Notes: generated by a model not told the origin, from the sequence alone. Counted from the stretch's first letter, positions 24,287 through 33,687 are shown. The stretch: 44,528 nucleotides of DNA from an uncultured Acidimicrobiales bacterium (GCA_937925845.1 CALAML010000218.1:1-44528); one strand, 5' to 3'. Program-made: numbers and translations.

Positions 24287-26917
24287 TCACAGCATCGTCA
24301 TCGGGCGGACCCGGTTCGCTTTGTCGATCAGCTCAATCTTGCGCTTGGGATCCGGCGTGTAGCGGGCCATGTCGCGATAGGAACGCTCCAACCCTTCACG
24401 GATCGACTCCTCGTCGAGGCTGCTCTTAAAGAGCCGCACCCGGCCATCGGGCGGCAGGGCACCTGACTCCAATGCGGTGAGACCCCGCTCCAGAATCTCG
24501 GTGGCCAGCTCGGCCCGCTCGGCGGCATCGAGTTGAATTTTCTCCACCGTCTGGGCCGCCAGGGAGAGCTCCTCGACGGTCGGTGGAGTCTGCGACCCGG
24601 AGTCGACCAGAGTTCTCGTAGCGGCCACCTGGGCGTCGTAGTAGGTGGCCGAACTGGCGGGGATGCGCTGGTAGGCGTCGACCGCACCGGGCCGATCGCC
24701 ACGGGCGTACCGGCAGCGGGCCAGGCCAAAGGCGGCCGACACATAGGTTTGATCGGTAGCGAGCACCCGGCCGTAGATCTCGGCGGCCCGGTCAAACTCG
24801 CCGGCCCGCTCGGCGGCCAGGGCCACCGCCAGCTTCGGACCCCGCTCGCCCGGCAGGTCGGTCCACACCGCCGAAAAACGATCCGCGGCCTCAACCCACT
24901 TGCCGTCGAGAAGCAACCCGAGGCCCCGCAACCACTGCACCCGCCATTCCCACGGATCCTCGTTCTCGATGCCGGTCAGGATGGGCTCGGCCACCGTGGC
25001 TCGCGCACCGCTGCCGGCGCCCTCGATCAGGGCCCGGGCCCGGCGCAGCTGTACCTCACGGCTGTTTTGGATCTGTCCGCCCGAGGCGGCCACATCGATC
25101 AGCTCAAGGATACGGTCGGGTTCGAGATCGGGCAGGTTGGCCAGGAAGTTCGACGATGGATCCTCGGGGTCGACCTTGAGCGACGGCAGCACCCGCCAAT
25201 CGGCCTCGGTGGCCAGGAAACCGGTATCGCCGGCCTCGGCCAACAGCGAGGTGAGCCGGTCGGCACCGAAGTGGGTACTGGCCGCCGCCACCGGTGTGCC
25301 ACGGGTGAGGGCCACGATCTCCTGGAGCACGCCCAACAGCTGCTCGGCCATCTCGTCGGCCGACTGAAAGCGGTCGTCGGGATGGGGTGCGGTGGCCTTG
25401 AGCAGGAAGCGGTAGTAGCTCTCCCAATCGGCGAAGAGCGGCTCCTCAACCGGCGTCGGCAGGCTCTCCTTGTAGCGCCCGGCATGAAAGATGAACTCGA
25501 TGGTCATCACCGCCAGGGTGCGACCAATCGTGTAGAGATCCGACGCCACCGACGGACCTTCGGTGGCCACCTCGGGGGCCTGGAAACCCTCGGTGCCAAA
25601 GATGGCGGCCTGCATGTCGTCGATGCGCATCACCGCACCGAGGTCGATCAGCTTCACGTTGTCGCCCACGGCCATGATGTTGGCCGGCTTCATGTCGTTG
25701 TAGACTAGGCCGCTGTCGTGGAGATACTGGAACGCCGGGAGCACACCCAGGATGTAAGCGATGGCTTCGGTGATCGGCAGCGGGTCGGGCTTGCCGCCGT
25801 TGGCCCGGCGTCGATCCTTCAGCTTGGAGTTCAGCGACTCGCCGCCCACGTACTCCATCACGATGTAGCCGGCGCCGCCGTGGGTAACGAAGTTGTAGAT
25901 GTTGACGATGCTCGGATGCTCGATCTGGGCCAGGAACTGGCGCTCAGCGGCGGCGGCCGCGGCGGCGTCGGGATCGTTGGCGTTGAGCATGCCCTTGAGC
26001 ACCACCCAGCGATCCGACACCGACTTGTCGCGCCCGAGGTAGATCCAGCCGAGACCACCGTGGGCGAGGGGGCCCAGGATCTCATACTGACCGTTCACCA
26101 TCTCGCCGGCCCGCAGCGCCGGGGCGTTGGTGATGAAGTTGAACTGCTCCCGACAGGTGCCGCAGAACCCCTCGACCCGACCCGGCTTGTCGCCCGACGA
26201 TCGGCCGACCGGCTTGCCGCACTTGGCACAGTGACGCTCGTCCTCGGGCACCGCCCCCAGCACCGACTGCACCTTCTCGGGCGTCATCACCGCCTTGGAC
26301 GGATCGCCCATCGGGGTAGGCACAATCGTGACCAGGCCGGCGCCGATGCCGGCCCTGGTGGTGCGGCGGCTCGAGGTGGTTCGACGCGAGGCACTGGAGC
26401 GCACCGAGCCGCTGGCCCGGGTGGAGGCGCCAGGCGAAACCGGAGCGGCGATGGTCGACAACCGGGATCCGCCACCCCCGGCACCAGTGGAGGGCGCGGC
26501 GGCGGCAGCGCCGCAGGTGTCGCAGTAGCCATCGGAGGCGATATGGCCCTTGCAGCCCGCTACCGAACAGGCGCCGCTCGGCGGGACCGCAGCGCCAACC
26601 TGAGACGCGCCGGGCGTGGCCGTTGGGCGGGACGCCACACCCCTGGAACCGCAGGTGTTGCAGTAGCCATCGGTTGAAATCTGGCCCTTGCACCCAAACG
26701 TCGGGCAGTAGTTGCCCCCAGCGACGCTGCTCTGGGGAGCCGCTTGCTGCGGCGCCGGTTGCTGATGCTGATGTGCGTGCGAATGGGCATGCTGTTGCGG
26801 TGCCGCCGGCGCACCAGCCGGGGCGCCAGCCACTCCCTTGGACCCGCAGGTGTTGCAGTAGCCGTCGGAGGCGACGGTGCCGGCACAGCCGCCGGTCGGA
26901 CACGTCAAAGCGCTCAT
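24287..26917 (-). CDS. PknG-like serine/threonine protein kinase with three extra zinc modules
   Basis: This is an 876-aa soluble kinase. The N-terminus has three repeats of C-x4-C-x8-9-C-x2-C type (for example CPTGGCAGTVASDGYCNTCG), each ahead of a flexible segment. A rubredoxin-like site (HCAKCGKPVG ... CGTC, about 227-263) follows, as in PknG. The kinase domain (about 273-535) has G-loop GPLAHGGLGWIYLG, VVLKGML, YNDMKPANIM and LIDLGAV; the last two are PknG hallmarks that differ from ordinary HRD/DFG kinases. The C-terminal third is TPR-like. ATG 26917 follows GGGAGG by 6 nt. Mycobacterial PknG senses amino-acid supply and phosphorylates GarA; an equivalent role here is inference. I gave no gene symbol because the zinc repeats are additional. 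Confidence 0.92.
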   Translation of the reverse strand: MSALTCPTGGCAGTVASDGYCNTCGSKGVAGAPAGAPAAPQQHAHSHAHQHQQPAPQQAAPQSSVAGGNYCPTFGCKGQISTDGYCNTCGSRGVASRPTATPGASQVGAAVPPSGACSVAGCKGHIASDGYCDTCGAAAAAPSTGAGGGGSRLSTIAAPVSPGASTRASGSVRSSASRRTTSSRRTTRAGIGAGLVTIVPTPMGDPSKAVMTPEKVQSVLGAVPEDERHCAKCGKPVGRSSGDKPGRVEGFCGTCREQFNFITNAPALRAGEMVNGQYEILGPLAHGGLGWIYLGRDKSVSDRWVVLKGMLNANDPDAAAAAAAERQFLAQIEHPSIVNIYNFVTHGGAGYIVMEYVGGESLNSKLKDRRRANGGKPDPLPITEAIAYILGVLPAFQYLHDSGLVYNDMKPANIMAVGDNVKLIDLGAVMRIDDMQAAIFGTEGFQAPEVATEGPSVASDLYTIGRTLAVMTIEFIFHAGRYKESLPTPVEEPLFADWESYYRFLLKATAPHPDDRFQSADEMAEQLLGVLQEIVALTRGTPVAAASTHFGADRLTSLLAEAGDTGFLATEADWRVLPSLKVDPEDPSSNFLANLPDLEPDRILELIDVAASGGQIQNSREVQLRRARALIEGAGSGARATVAEPILTGIENEDPWEWRVQWLRGLGLLLDGKWVEAADRFSAVWTDLPGERGPKLAVALAAERAGEFDRAAEIYGRVLATDQTYVSAAFGLARCRYARGDRPGAVDAYQRIPASSATYYDAQVAATRTLVDSGSQTPPTVEELSLAAQTVEKIQLDAAERAELATEILERGLTALESGALPPDGRVRLFKSSLDEESIREGLERSYRDMARYTPDPKRKIELIDKANRVRPMTML

Positions 26918-27032
26918 CGCCAGCCTCCCGAATCAACCGTCCCCGCTGAAGTCATAGTCCTATCATGGTTCAACCAGCCGGGGCCCGGGTGACAGGACCC
27001 GTTGAGAGCACCACCGGCCGCTACCAACAGGG

Positions 27033-28235
27033 TCACTGCTGGTAGTCCCGCAGTTTTGTTCCCACCTTGGCCACCAACGCTCCGGCGGCAGCCAGGTCGG
27101 TCGGTGAGGTGAAGAGCTCGTTGCGGGCCTCGTCGGTCAGGTCGCCGAAGGTGGGCTCATCGGCGATGCCGAGGGCCTGGGCTTTGGCCTGGTAGCTGGC
27201 CAGCAGCCCCCGCAGATCCTCCCGACGATCCAGACCGTCACGGTTGCGGGATTCGGCCCGCTCCAGCTGAGCCAACATCTTGGTCGCGGTCGCCAACCAG
27301 GCATCGAGCTGGGTGCGCCGATGCTGCCAGTTGGCGGTGCCGTCGTCGTCGCGGATGCGATCGAGCCGAGGGGCCAACCCGCGCTGGCCATCGATGGCCT
27401 CGGTGGAGGGCACCCGTGCCAAATCGCCCGGAGAACTGATCTTGTGGCTGGCCTCGGAGAAGGCGGCCGCGGCCCGGGCCCGGGTGAGGCGCAGATCGGT
27501 CAGGAGGTTCTCGGCTTTCGAGAAATCTTCATCGAGCGAGTCGTGGCCGCCGCGCAGATCGGAAACCCGGCTGGCCTGAGCCGAAACCTGGCGTTCGATG
27601 TCGGCCCCCACCTGGAGGCTGACCCCAAGTGGATCCGTGCTCAGATCGGCCCGGGTGGCGGCAACCAACTGGATCAGCTGACGCACGTTGGTGTCGGAAA
27701 TGCCGAGGGAGTCGAACTCGTCGGTGCAGCGCTTCAGGGTGGCGTCGGCGGCATCGAGTCGAGGCAGGAGATCACGCCAGCGGCTCTCCACCTCGGCCAG
27801 GCCGTTGGATATGGGCTCGTAGAGCTTGCGCATCTCGGCGATCAGCGCCTCGATGGTGACCCGATGTTCCACCGGTGCCACCGGCCCGCCAAGGAGGTCG
27901 CTCGACTGGGCCGACCCCTGCGCCGAAGCGACCGAAACCACCACCGAGGGGCCCCTCAACAGCTGGGCGGCCTGGGCATTACGTTTGGCCGAACCCCAAC
28001 CCTCGTCGGCCAGCAGCTTGCGCACCTCGGTGAGCACCTGCGACAGCGCCCGCTGCCAACGCCACAGCGTTGGGCCCTGGGCGAAGGACGGGCCGAGACG
28101 CTTGAGGGTCACTCCCTGGAGCGACGAGGCCCGCAGCAGCTGATAGGTGGGGTCGTTGTCGAGCTCCAGCAGGTTGGCGGCGATGCGCTGTTCCGCCTCG
28201 GTATAACGCTGGAGCGTCTGTTCGATTGGCGTCAA
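27033..28235 (-). CDS. Helical (coiled-coil) protein heading the kinase operon
   Basis: This 400-aa protein is largely alpha-helical with heptad-like segments (LIAEMRKLYEPISNGLAEVE; TQLDAWLATATKMLAQLERA). It has no signal peptide, membrane span or recognised catalytic motif. It begins at TTG 28235, chosen because a perfect AGGAGGTGA lies 6 nt upstream. It is the first gene of the operon, 115 nt before the PknG-like kinase, so a scaffold or input role is likely. In mycobacteria PknG works with GlnX, a helical sensor; whether this protein is a soluble analogue cannot be decided by eye. Confidence 0.75.
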   Translation of the reverse strand: MTPIEQTLQRYTEAEQRIAANLLELDNDPTYQLLRASSLQGVTLKRLGPSFAQGPTLWRWQRALSQVLTEVRKLLADEGWGSAKRNAQAAQLLRGPSVVVSVASAQGSAQSSDLLGGPVAPVEHRVTIEALIAEMRKLYEPISNGLAEVESRWRDLLPRLDAADATLKRCTDEFDSLGISDTNVRQLIQLVAATRADLSTDPLGVSLQVGADIERQVSAQASRVSDLRGGHDSLDEDFSKAENLLTDLRLTRARAAAAFSEASHKISSPGDLARVPSTEAIDGQRGLAPRLDRIRDDDGTANWQHRRTQLDAWLATATKMLAQLERAESRNRDGLDRREDLRGLLASYQAKAQALGIADEPTFGDLTDEARNELFTSPTDLAAAGALVAKVGTKLRDYQQ

Positions 28236-28241
28236 CGACCG

Positions 28242-28250
28242 TCACCTCCT
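28242..28250 (-). promoter_or_regulatory. Full-length Shine-Dalgarno fixing the TTG start of the operon
   Basis: AGGAGGTGA on the minus strand is a complete anti-SD complement 6 nt from TTG 28235. It stands out in a window where many genes have no Shine-Dalgarno. Confidence 0.8.
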
Positions 28251-28464
28251 GTCGGGTTGCTGGGCGGGCTGGGTTTTCTTCGCTGGACTCTGGCTGCTCT
28301 ATCGGCTCTATCGATATTGCCGGTATCCGGCTGACCCTTCGAAACTACCCGGTTTGGCCGCACTCTGGCCGTGGTTCAACCCGGGAGCCTTCCCCTGAGG
28401 AGCCTCCTAGGCCGGAACGGGCCCCGACCCGCCGTTTCGGTGAAACTCTGGACACAATAGAAGG

Positions 28465-30096
28465 GTGTCGACCTCCCCCGCGTCCAGCACGCCATCCACA
28501 CCCTCACCCACCGGTTCGGCCCCCGATCTGGTCCATGGGCCCTTCACCGACGACCCACCCTGGCTGATCGATCCCGACAACCTGGCCTGGAAGAAGGACC
28601 TCGACGGGGTTCGTGACCTGGTGCGGCGCGAGGTGCCGAAGCTGGTCAAGCCCCGCCGACTGCCCGAACCGCAGCGGCTGGCGGTGGTCGGGCGCCATCT
28701 CGGGCTCGGCGTGGCCCGCTGGTACGTGGGCGCCCGCCGCAAAGGCGGCGAAACCTCCCGGGCCGACCTGTCTCGGCGGCTTCGGCTAGCGGCCGAGAAG
28801 CTGGGACCCACCTACATCAAGCTGGGCCAGATCATCTCGTCGGGAGAAGGGCTGTTCCCGGCCGAACTGGTCGACGAGTTCAAGAAATGCCGCGACCAGG
28901 TGCCGCCCCAATCGTTCGCCGACGTGCGCCGCGTGCTCGAATCCGAACTCGGCGCACCGCTCGAAACCGTGTTCTCCACCTTCGAGCGGGAGCCGCTGGC
29001 CGCGGCTTCGATCGCCCAGGTGCACCGGGCCACCCTCAAAACCGGCGAAGACGTGGTGGTGAAGGTGCAGCGGGCCACCGTGGCCGAACTGGTGCACACC
29101 GACATCAAGGTGCTGGCCTGGCTGGCCCCGTTCCTGGTGGGCCGCATCCCGATCGCGGCCCTCACCAACCCGCCCGCGCTGGTGGAGCTGTTCACCGAGA
29201 CCATCACCGAGGAACTCGACTTCCGCCTCGAAGCCGAGAACATGCTCGACGTCGGCCGCAGCCTGCTCGACCTCGACCAGCACTTCTTTGTGATCGCCCG
29301 CCCCCACCCCACCCTGGTGACCAAGCGCATGCTGGTGATGGAGCGGCTCGAGGGCTTCGCCTTCGATGATGTCGACGGCATGGTCAACGCCGGCATCGAC
29401 ACCGTGCAGGTGGTGCGCTCCGGCATGGTCGCCTTCCTCGAAGGAGCGCTGCTCACCGGCGTGTTCCACGGCGACCTCCACGGCGGCAACCTGTTTGTGC
29501 TTGAAGACGCCCGGGCCGCGCTGTTGGACTTCGGCATCACCGGCCGCATGTCGCCCCGCAAGCGGGCCGCCTTCCTCCGGCTGTTGATGGCGGCCACCAT
29601 GAACGACGCCAAAGGCCAGGTCGAGGCGATGTGCGAGCTCGGCGCCCTGCCGCGGGACTCCGACGTCGACGCGGTAGTGGCCGACCTCGGCCTCGAAGGG
29701 GAACCGATCGACCCCACCAAACTCACCCCCGACGAACTGATCGCCGAAGTGCAGCGCCTGGTGAAATCGCTGCTGGCCTACGGCGCCCGACTGCCCAAGG
29801 AGCTGATGCTGTTCATCAAGAACCTCATCTTCCTCGACGGCGCCATCGCGGCCATGGCCCCCGACCTTGACCTCTTCGCCGAACTCCTTCACATCTCCAC
29901 CCACTTCGCCACCAACCACGGCCAACGCATCGCCGCGGAGATCGGGGTCGACCCCGAGAGCTACGAGATGGACCTCGACGGAGTAAAGGGCAGCTTCGGA
30001 GTCGACCCCGCAACCGAAAGCTTCACCTACCGCGACCTGCTGGCCCAGCGAGAACTCATCCGCAAACGCATGTCCGACCACCATCACGGCAACTAG
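28465..30096 (+). CDS. ABC1/AarF/UbiB-family atypical kinase
   Basis: This 543-aa protein has the ABC1 kinase-like fold. It carries the family KxGQ motif (YIKLGQIISS), the Ala-rich nucleotide loop (ASIAQVHRA), VVVKVQRA with the Lys, ETITEELDF, HGDLHGGN (catalytic loop) and LDFGITGRM. No C-terminal membrane pair is evident. The family supports isoprenoid quinone metabolism in many bacteria by an ATPase activity; the specific role here is unknown. GTG 28465 has no spaced Shine-Dalgarno. CACAAT at 28453-28458, 6 nt upstream, may be the -10 of a leaderless transcript. It is divergent from the signalling operon across a 229-bp spacer. Confidence 0.88.
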   Translation: MSTSPASSTPSTPSPTGSAPDLVHGPFTDDPPWLIDPDNLAWKKDLDGVRDLVRREVPKLVKPRRLPEPQRLAVVGRHLGLGVARWYVGARRKGGETSRADLSRRLRLAAEKLGPTYIKLGQIISSGEGLFPAELVDEFKKCRDQVPPQSFADVRRVLESELGAPLETVFSTFEREPLAAASIAQVHRATLKTGEDVVVKVQRATVAELVHTDIKVLAWLAPFLVGRIPIAALTNPPALVELFTETITEELDFRLEAENMLDVGRSLLDLDQHFFVIARPHPTLVTKRMLVMERLEGFAFDDVDGMVNAGIDTVQVVRSGMVAFLEGALLTGVFHGDLHGGNLFVLEDARAALLDFGITGRMSPRKRAAFLRLLMAATMNDAKGQVEAMCELGALPRDSDVDAVVADLGLEGEPIDPTKLTPDELIAEVQRLVKSLLAYGARLPKELMLFIKNLIFLDGAIAAMAPDLDLFAELLHISTHFATNHGQRIAAEIGVDPESYEMDLDGVKGSFGVDPATESFTYRDLLAQRELIRKRMSDHHHGN

Positions 30097-30135
30097 CAGG
30101 TAGAGCCTCCCACCCCGGCCCAGAGTCGCTCCGAT

Positions 30136-30360
30136 TCAGGGCAGCAGGCGGAGATCACCGAGAGTCGACTGCACCACCGTGAAGTGGCGCCGGTCGAGCG
30201 TCGCGATGTTCGGGATGGCGAGTCGTTCCGCAGCGGCGATGACCGAAGCGTCGGCCGTGCCCAGGGGAAGGTCCCGGTACCGCGCCACAAGCTCAGCGAT
30301 CCGCATCCAGTCGCCGGCGTGTACGTGTTCGGCAAGGAGGTTGCCCGCGGCCAGATCATT
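30136..30360 (-). pseudogene. C-terminal remnant of a VapC-type PIN-domain toxin
   Basis: The minus-strand frame ending at TGA 30138-30136 encodes MRIAELVARYRDLPLGTADA, ERLAIPNIATLDRRHF and GDLRLLP. This is the conserved second half of VapC proteins, including the late acidic metal ligands. Upstream in frame the sequence becomes Arg/Pro/Ser-rich and runs antisense to the promoter and start of the LLM gene. The first half, with the initial catalytic Asp, and any VapB antitoxin are missing. The 5' limit given is approximate. Confidence 0.75.
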
Positions 30361-30473
30361 ACCAGCGCGTCGCTGCCACAGGACGTCGGCTCGGCGTCGG
30401 TATAGCTTGGGGCAACATCTCACATCAGACATGCGACATGGGCACGATCCTGGGGATCGGGAAAGAGGAAACT

Positions 30474-31502
30474 GTGAAGGTCGATACCGGACTCGGCGGA
30501 TTGCACCTTGCGGGCGAAAGCGCCAAAGCCTCGGAGGCCGCGGGTTACGACGGGCTCTGGACCGCGGAAACGGCCCACGATCCGTTCCTACCAATCGCCC
30601 TGGGCTCACAAACCACCAGCACCGCACAGCTCGGCACCAGCATCGCCGTGGCCTTCGCCCGTAACCCGATGCTGCTGGCCAACCTGGGCTGGGACCTCCA
30701 GGCCCTCAGCAACGGCCGCTTCATGCTCGGCCTTGGCAGCCAGATCAAACCCCACATCCAAAAGCGCTTCTCGATGGAGTGGTCGAGCCCGGCGGCCCGG
30801 ATGCGGGAGATGGTCCTGGCCATCCGCGCCATCTGGGACACCTGGCAAAACGGCACCAAGCTCGACTTCCGGGGCGACTTCTACACCCACACCATCATGA
30901 CGCCGTTCTTCACCCCCGACGCCAAGGAACTCGGCGACTTCGGTCCGCCAAAGATCTTCCTGGCCGGCGTGGGCCCGCTGATGACCGAAGTGGCCGGTGA
31001 AGTGTGCGACGGCTTTATCGCCCACGGTTTCACCACCGAGCGCTACCTGCGGGAAGTCACCATCCCGGCGCTGGCTCGCGGCCGGGAGAAAGTCGGCAAA
31101 ACCATGGAGGGCTTCGAGATCTCGGCGCCGCTGTTTGTAACGACCGGAACCAACGAAGAAGAGATGGCCAAATCGCTCGAAGGCACCAAGGCCCAAATCG
31201 CCTTCTACGGCAGCACGCCGGCCTACAAGCGGGTGCTCGACCTTCACGGCTGGGGCGACATCCAACCCGAACTCAACACGATGTCCAAAGCGGGCCAATG
31301 GGCCGAGATGGGCAATCTGATCGACGACGACATCCTCGACGCCTTCGCCGTGGTGCGCGAGCCGGCCAAGGTGGCCGACGAACTGGCGGCCCGCTTCGGC
31401 GATGTGGTGCAGCGCCTCATGTTCTACGCCCCGTACGCCTCCGACGAAGCGATCTGGGCCGACTCGATGGCCACCCTGAAAGCGGCGGGTACTCCAGCCT
31501 GA
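30474..31502 (+). CDS. LLM-class (luciferase-like) F420-dependent oxidoreductase
   Basis: This is a 342-aa TIM-barrel flavin/F420 oxidoreductase of the bacterial luciferase superfamily. Marks include GLWTAETAHDPFLPIALG, LGTSIAVAFARNPM, GRFMLGLGSQIKPHI and PKIFLAGVGPLMTEVAGEVC. It belongs to the TIGR03617-like subgroup frequent in actinobacteria that make F420; the substrate is unknown. GTG 30474 follows GAGG by 6 nt and gives the conserved N-terminus MKVDTGLGG; an in-frame ATG at 30438 has no Shine-Dalgarno. Confidence 0.87.
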   Translation: MKVDTGLGGLHLAGESAKASEAAGYDGLWTAETAHDPFLPIALGSQTTSTAQLGTSIAVAFARNPMLLANLGWDLQALSNGRFMLGLGSQIKPHIQKRFSMEWSSPAARMREMVLAIRAIWDTWQNGTKLDFRGDFYTHTIMTPFFTPDAKELGDFGPPKIFLAGVGPLMTEVAGEVCDGFIAHGFTTERYLREVTIPALARGREKVGKTMEGFEISAPLFVTTGTNEEEMAKSLEGTKAQIAFYGSTPAYKRVLDLHGWGDIQPELNTMSKAGQWAEMGNLIDDDILDAFAVVREPAKVADELAARFGDVVQRLMFYAPYASDEAIWADSMATLKAAGTPA

Positions 31503-31503
31503 C

Positions 31504-32304
31504 TTAGCCGACCTCGCCGGTCTCAGGCTTGTCGGTCTCCGTCTGGTCGGTCGCAGTCTTGGCCTTGACCAGGGCGTGGCGCTCGCGGATGTGGGCCGGG
31601 CGGTGGGCGCGGGCGTACTCGATGTCTTGGCCCATCACGATGTCGATCAACTCGATGCGGTCCGGGGTGAGCTTCCAGGCCACCGGCACATAGATCGGCA
31701 GGTCGAACCGGCGGAGTTGGCCCAGCCCGGTGTAAATCTGCTTCTGATACTCATAACGCTCCGACCAGTCCCACTCGGCCGGAGCAAAACCGGTGCCCGG
31801 ATCCAGCAGAATCCGCTGGCGTAGCCCCCACTTGTCGGCCCGCTTCAGCTGCTCATCAAACCAGTCCACCATCACCGCCACCGGATCCCCGGTCACGTGC
31901 TTGAGGTGCCGGGGATCGGGGCCGAGCATGAAGGGCATCACCACCGTGCACTCCCGCTCGGCGGCAAAGGCCATCATCTCGTCGTCCTGAAGGGCATCGG
32001 CGGCATTGAGCACGGTGGCGCCGGCATCAAAAGCTCTCCGGGCCGTCTCCACCTGCCAGGTATCGACCGAAACCTCCACCCCGAGGCTCACTAACGCCTT
32101 CAGCGGCCCCTCGAGAATGGCCCACTCCTCATCCGGAGTCACCATGGCGGCCCCACCGTGGGAAGCCTGGCCGCCCAGATCGAGATGGTTCGCCCCATCC
32201 TCGAGCAGCTTCTTCCCCAACGCCAGGGCACTGTCGTAGTCGCTGGCAATCGAAAAATCGGCCAACGAATCGGGAGAGGCGTTGACGACGCCAAAAATTT
32301 CCAT
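31504..32304 (-). CDS. Divergent dihydropteroate-synthase-like (pterin-binding) protein
   Basis: This 266-aa TIM barrel resembles DHPS. It has MEIFGVVNASPDSLADFS (compare the usual NVTPDSFSDGG), HLDLGGQASHGG (usual DIGGESTRPG), EVSVDTW (SVDT), LNAADAL, RILLDPGTGFA and a C-terminal extension rich in Thr/Glu/Lys. The GGEST-type loop is altered, so folate synthesis is doubtful; mycobacterial FolP2 is a known non-DHPS relative. ATG 32304 was preferred over the longer reading to 32376 because homology starts there and TAGGGT (32310-32315) lies 5 nt upstream. The gene is convergent with the LLM gene (1-nt gap). Confidence 0.75.
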   Translation of the reverse strand: MEIFGVVNASPDSLADFSIASDYDSALALGKKLLEDGANHLDLGGQASHGGAAMVTPDEEWAILEGPLKALVSLGVEVSVDTWQVETARRAFDAGATVLNAADALQDDEMMAFAAERECTVVMPFMLGPDPRHLKHVTGDPVAVMVDWFDEQLKRADKWGLRQRILLDPGTGFAPAEWDWSERYEYQKQIYTGLGQLRRFDLPIYVPVAWKLTPDRIELIDIVMGQDIEYARAHRPAHIRERHALVKAKTATDQTETDKPETGEVG

Positions 32305-32514
32305 ACCCGACCCTAAGCGTTCCCGCGGTCGCATTGTTCGGTCGGCGGAACAATCCCACCGCTCGGCGGGTATCACATCGGGCAGCCCAAAGCCGATGGT
32401 GAGCTAAGCGTCAGCAGTACTCACCAATGCGGTGCCTACCAATGCGGTGCCGCTGTGCGAGGATCGAAGAGCGTTGCCGGTTTGACGCTGTTGCCCCAAG
32501 AAAGAAGGACCGTG

Positions 32515-33540
32515 ATGGAACTCGGAATGGTCGGACTCGGCCGAATGGGATCAAACCTGGTGAAACGCCTCACCGACGGCGGGCACCAGTGCTTCGTGAC
32601 CGACATCAACGCCGACGCAGTGCAGAACGTGGTCGACGAAACCGGAGCCACCGGCGCCGCCGACGCCGCGGCGCTGGCCGCAGCCATGACCGCACCCCGG
32701 GCCATCTGGGTGATGGTGCCAGCGGCGGTGGTGGGCCCGGTGATGGACAGCCTGGTTGAACACCTCGAACCGGGCGACGTCGTGATCGACGGCGGTAACT
32801 CCTTCCACGCCGACGCCCTGGCCCGAGCCGCCGTATACGCCGAGCGCGACATCCACCATGTCGACATCGGCACCAGCGGCGGCGTCCACGGCCTCAAACG
32901 CGGCTTCTGCCTGATGGTGGGCGGCGCCCCCGAAGCGGTCAACCGGCTGGCCCCGGTGCTCGACACCCTCGCCCCCGGCATCGAGGCGGCACCCCGCACG
33001 CCGGCCCACGCCGGCTCCGACCACCTCGCCCCCGGTGAGGTCGGGTGGCTTCACTGCGGCGGACCGGGCTCGGGCCATTTTGTGAAGATGGTCCACAACG
33101 GCATCGAATACGGCATGATGGCGGCCTTCGCCGAAGGCTTTTCGGTGCTGAATGAGGCCAACCTCGGCGCCGAGGAGCGCGAGGCCGACGCCGAGACGGC
33201 ACCGCTGCGTAATCCCGAGATGTACCGCTACGACATCAACGTGCCGGCGGTGGCCGAAGTGTGGCGCCGCGGCAGCGTGGTGGGCTCGTGGCTGCTGGAC
33301 CTCACCGCCGACGAAATGGCGGACGATCCCGAACTCTCGGCCTATGCCGGTCGGGTATCGGACTCGGGCGCCGGTCGGTGGACGGTCAAGACAGCGATCG
33401 ACCTCGGTATCCCGGCCAACGTGTTGTCGGCCGCGGTCTACCAACGCTTCTCGAGTCGGGGCCGCGGTGACTACGGCAACCGGGCCCTGTCGGCCATGCG
33501 GAACGCCTTCGGCGGCCACCGCGAAAAGCCGGCCAAGTAG
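32515..33540 (+). CDS. gnd: 6-phosphogluconate dehydrogenase, decarboxylating (short, probably NAD-dependent type)
   Basis: This 341-aa enzyme oxidises 6-phosphogluconate to ribulose 5-phosphate. An N-terminal Rossmann domain (GMVGLGRMGSNLVKRL) is followed by VVIDGGNS, HHVDIGTSGGV, GSGHFVKMVHNGIEYG and an all-helical C-terminus. The length places it in the short GntZ/YqeC class, not the 470-aa class. After strand 2 the sequence is CFVTDINADAV; an Asp there usually selects NAD+ over NADP+. ATG 32515 follows AAGGA by 6 nt. It begins the gnd-zwf-pgl run. Confidence 0.92.
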   Translation: MELGMVGLGRMGSNLVKRLTDGGHQCFVTDINADAVQNVVDETGATGAADAAALAAAMTAPRAIWVMVPAAVVGPVMDSLVEHLEPGDVVIDGGNSFHADALARAAVYAERDIHHVDIGTSGGVHGLKRGFCLMVGGAPEAVNRLAPVLDTLAPGIEAAPRTPAHAGSDHLAPGEVGWLHCGGPGSGHFVKMVHNGIEYGMMAAFAEGFSVLNEANLGAEEREADAETAPLRNPEMYRYDINVPAVAEVWRRGSVVGSWLLDLTADEMADDPELSAYAGRVSDSGAGRWTVKTAIDLGIPANVLSAAVYQRFSSRGRGDYGNRALSAMRNAFGGHREKPAK

Positions 33541-33569
33541 CGCCGAATCAACACGCCTGAAGAGCACTA

Positions 33570-33587
33570 CCGCAGCCGAAACTGCGG
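33570..33587 (+). other. 6-bp hairpin in the gnd-zwf spacer
   Basis: CCGCAG (33570-33575) and CTGCGG (33582-33587) pair exactly around a CCGAAA loop. No T-run follows, so it may be an RNA stability element or attenuator and not a terminator. Confidence 0.4.
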
Positions 33588-33687
33588 CCCTTCGCCCCGT
33601 GCGGTGGGCGCAGGGTTTAACAAAACGGAATTGTCTGATACCAATGGCAGGGCCGACGAGGACCTGCCGAACTCGAAGGATGCACCT

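Noticed and set aside
28242..28262. A short reading frame beginning at GTG 28245 within the Shine-Dalgarno region.
   Set aside because: It is out of frame with the helical protein, and the AGGAGGTGA sequence points to TTG 28235.
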